Part shown: piece after piece, positions 62,831-64,000 of the stretch
How positions within the stretch are numbered: the first letter of the stretch is position 1
Layout: each line of letters starts with the position of its first letter
Source: Chimaeribacter coloradensis
GTDB lineage: Bacteria > Pseudomonadota > Gammaproteobacteria > Enterobacterales > Enterobacteriaceae
Assembly: GCF_002858715.1 (NCBI RefSeq)
Contig: NZ_PJZH01000016.1
Location: forward strand, 20,468 to 84,467
Length of the DNA stretch: 64,000 nucleotides
Direction: 5' to 3'
Position numbers and translations under genes: made by a program
The notes under the pieces: model-generated
Told to the model about the DNA's origin: nothing
The model's database searches: none
What the model saw: only the letters and a program-made list of their open reading frames with translations

Positions 62831-63473
62831 CCTGAACGTAATTATTGCCGATGACCATCCTATTGTTCTGTTTGGCATCAAAAAATCACTGGAACAGATT
62901 GAGTGGGTAAATGTGGTTGGGGAGTTCGAGGACTCCACCGCGCTGATTAACAATCTGGCGAAACTGGACGCCAATGTTCTGGTCACCGACCTCTCCATGC
63001 CGGGCGAGAAGTATGGCGACGGCATCACGCTTATCAAGTACATCAAACGCCACTACCCGCAGCTGGCGATTATTGTGCTGACCATGAACAACAACCCGGC
63101 GATCCTCAGCGCGGTGCTGGATCTGGACATCGAAGGCATTGTGCTGAAACAGGGTGCGCCGACCGACCTGCCGAAAGCGCTGGCAGCGCTGCAAAAAGGC
63201 AAGAAGTTCACGCCGGAGAGCGTCTCCAAACTGCTGGAGAAGATCAGCGCCAACGGGTACGGCGACAAGCGCCTGTCACCGAAGGAGAGCGAAGTGCTGC
63301 GCCTGTTCGCCGAAGGTTTCCTGGTGACCGAGATCGCCAAGAAGCTCAACCGCAGCATCAAAACCATCAGCAGCCAGAAGAAGTCAGCGATGATGAAACT
63401 GGGCGTCGACAACGACATCGCCCTGCTCAACTACCTCTCTTCCGTCAGCACCACCCCGGTGGACCGCGGCTGA
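62823..63473 (+). CDS. rcsB: Rcs phosphorelay response regulator RcsB
   Basis: A 216-aa NarL/FixJ-type response regulator, nearly identical to E. coli RcsB through both domains. The receiver domain has the acidic pair at D10-D11 and the phospho-acceptor D56 in VTDLSMPG; the LuxR-type helix-turn-helix is in the last 70 residues (LSPKESEVLRLFAEGFLVTEIAKKLNRSIKTISSQK). The ATG at 62823 gives the conserved MNNLNVIIADDHP start; a longer frame from 62778 would lie inside rcsD. It overlaps rcsD by 8 bp, so translation is probably coupled. As RcsB controls surface and biofilm functions in enterics, it could also regulate the adjacent adhesins, but I found no convincing RcsB box at their promoters. 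Confidence 0.97.
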   Translation: MNNLNVIIADDHPIVLFGIKKSLEQIEWVNVVGEFEDSTALINNLAKLDANVLVTDLSMPGEKYGDGITLIKYIKRHYPQLAIIVLTMNNNPAILSAVLDLDIEGIVLKQGAPTDLPKALAALQKGKKFTPESVSKLLEKISANGYGDKRLSPKESEVLRLFAEGFLVTEIAKKLNRSIKTISSQKKSAMMKLGVDNDIALLNYLSSVSTTPVDRG

Positions 63474-63494
63474 TAACAGCATAAGAAAAACAAA

Positions 63495-63518
63495 AAGCGC
63501 CCAATGGGCGCTTTTTTT
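63495..63518 (+). terminator. Rho-independent terminator of rcsDB
   Basis: AGCGCCC, 3-nt loop, GGGCGCT followed by seven T, 21 bp after the rcsB stop. An A-run before the stem could let it work on the other strand too. Confidence 0.9.
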
Positions 63519-63819
63519 ATGAGTGGTTGGTAGTTAATACCGTTCTTGATAAAAGAGCTATTGCCCTTTAACCCTCATAATGACTGTTTCTCTTTACTTG
63601 AATGGTTGTTATCAACCTAACAACTCTGTTTTTAATCCTCTATTTAAATTAAAAAAATCTTTACTCATCACCCCGCTCAATACCTCCCTTCAAACCAATA
63701 ATATCTTTGTATTTCATAACCTTATTTTTCTATACTATGTTGCTCAGCGTTGTTTTTTTCTCCTACACTTACAACGCATTGTGCCGGATATTGTTACTCC
63801 AGTGCACGCAGGGAGCCTC
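63519..63819. other. AT-rich intergenic region between rcsB and the VgrG-like gene
   Basis: About 300 bp of low-GC DNA with no gene on either strand. In E. coli the next gene is rcsC, pointing towards rcsB; it is not present here. The composition fits a junction of acquired DNA or a silenced promoter region. Confidence 0.55.
63707..63736 (+). promoter_or_regulatory. Candidate sigma70 promoter of the VgrG-like gene
   Basis: TTGTAT, 18-bp spacer, TATACT (63731-63736), about 84 bp before the start codon. The -10 is good, the -35 moderate. Confidence 0.4.
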
Positions 63820-64000
63820 ATGAAAAACACCCCCTCGATATTTTTTGACCACCGCCACCATCTGCTCCATATCCGCGGCTGCACCGCTGAGCTGGATATA
63901 CTGGGCCTGAGCAGCGAGGAGGTGCTGAGCCTGCCCTTCTGTTACCGCCTGACCTTTACCAGCCCCGATAAGGCCCTTGACCCCGCTGCGTTCCTGATGC
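63820..64000 (+). CDS. VgrG-like type VI secretion spike protein, N-terminal 60 codons (cut by window end)
   Basis: Starts at an ATG preceded by GGGAG at good spacing. The visible part, MKNTPSIFFDHRHHLLHIRG then ELDILGLSSEEVLSLPFCY and RLTFTSPDKALDPAAFLM, matches the start of the gp27-like first barrel of VgrG proteins (pattern HIRG...ELDVL...SxPF.Y...FTS). VgrG trimers form the puncturing tip of the type VI apparatus and carry effectors. The rest of the gene and any effector or immunity genes lie beyond the window. It occupies the place next to rcsB where rcsC is found in E. coli. Confidence 0.75.
   Translation, partial: MKNTPSIFFDHRHHLLHIRGCTAELDILGLSSEEVLSLPFCYRLTFTSPDKALDPAAFLM

Overview
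This window comes from a GC-rich member of the Enterobacterales. The basis is a full-length rcsD-rcsB pair near the right end, whose products read like the E. coli phosphorelay proteins throughout; RcsB is almost identical. I cannot assign a genus.

Layout. (1) 1-1546: the end of a Sel1/TPR-type repeat protein on the + strand. (2) 1596-6394, minus strand: a complete type I secretion system (T1SS), transcribed as TolC-type channel, ABC transporter with a C39-like domain, HlyD-type adaptor, then a clear terminator. (3) 6542-59366, minus strand: about 53 kb holding six consecutive genes for giant Ig-like-repeat adhesins of the BapA/Bap/LapA kind. I call them A1 to A6 from low to high coordinate; transcription runs from A6 towards A1 and then the T1SS. 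(4) 60137-63473, plus strand: rcsD and rcsB with a terminator. (5) 63820-64000: the first 60 codons of a VgrG-like type VI secretion tip protein, where E. coli has convergent rcsC.

The adhesins. All six end in the same module: a Ser/Thr/Ala-rich linker, one glycine-rich RTX-like stretch (GGSGNDT...DGGSGTDTL) and a conserved T1SS C-terminus. By counting the x-P-x-x-GDN-x-x-(N) signature at the head of each repeat I find about 62 (A1), 19 (A2), 16 (A3), 13 (A4), 20 (A5) and 19 (A6) Ig-like repeats. The likely working model is that the neighbouring T1SS exports these proteins to the surface for biofilm or aggregation.

The most unusual points: only A1 and A6 carry the BapA-type N-terminal prefix domain, and both are broken soon after it (A1 by a one-base loss in a C tract, A6 by an in-frame TGA where a conserved Trp is expected). 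A2-A5 are intact but keep only a short N-terminal stub. The 19 repeats of A2 match repeats 20-38 of A1 one for one and in order, and A3 matches A1 repeats 15-17 and 21-24. The locus therefore looks like a set of register-preserving partial copies of a giant adhesin, each capped with the same secretion signal. It could be an adhesin-diversifying cassette array or a decaying amplification. Four of the six genes share a conserved upstream element, and A6 contains an exact 951-bp higher-order repeat.

All homology statements come from reading the sequence by eye; no database search or computed alignment was made.
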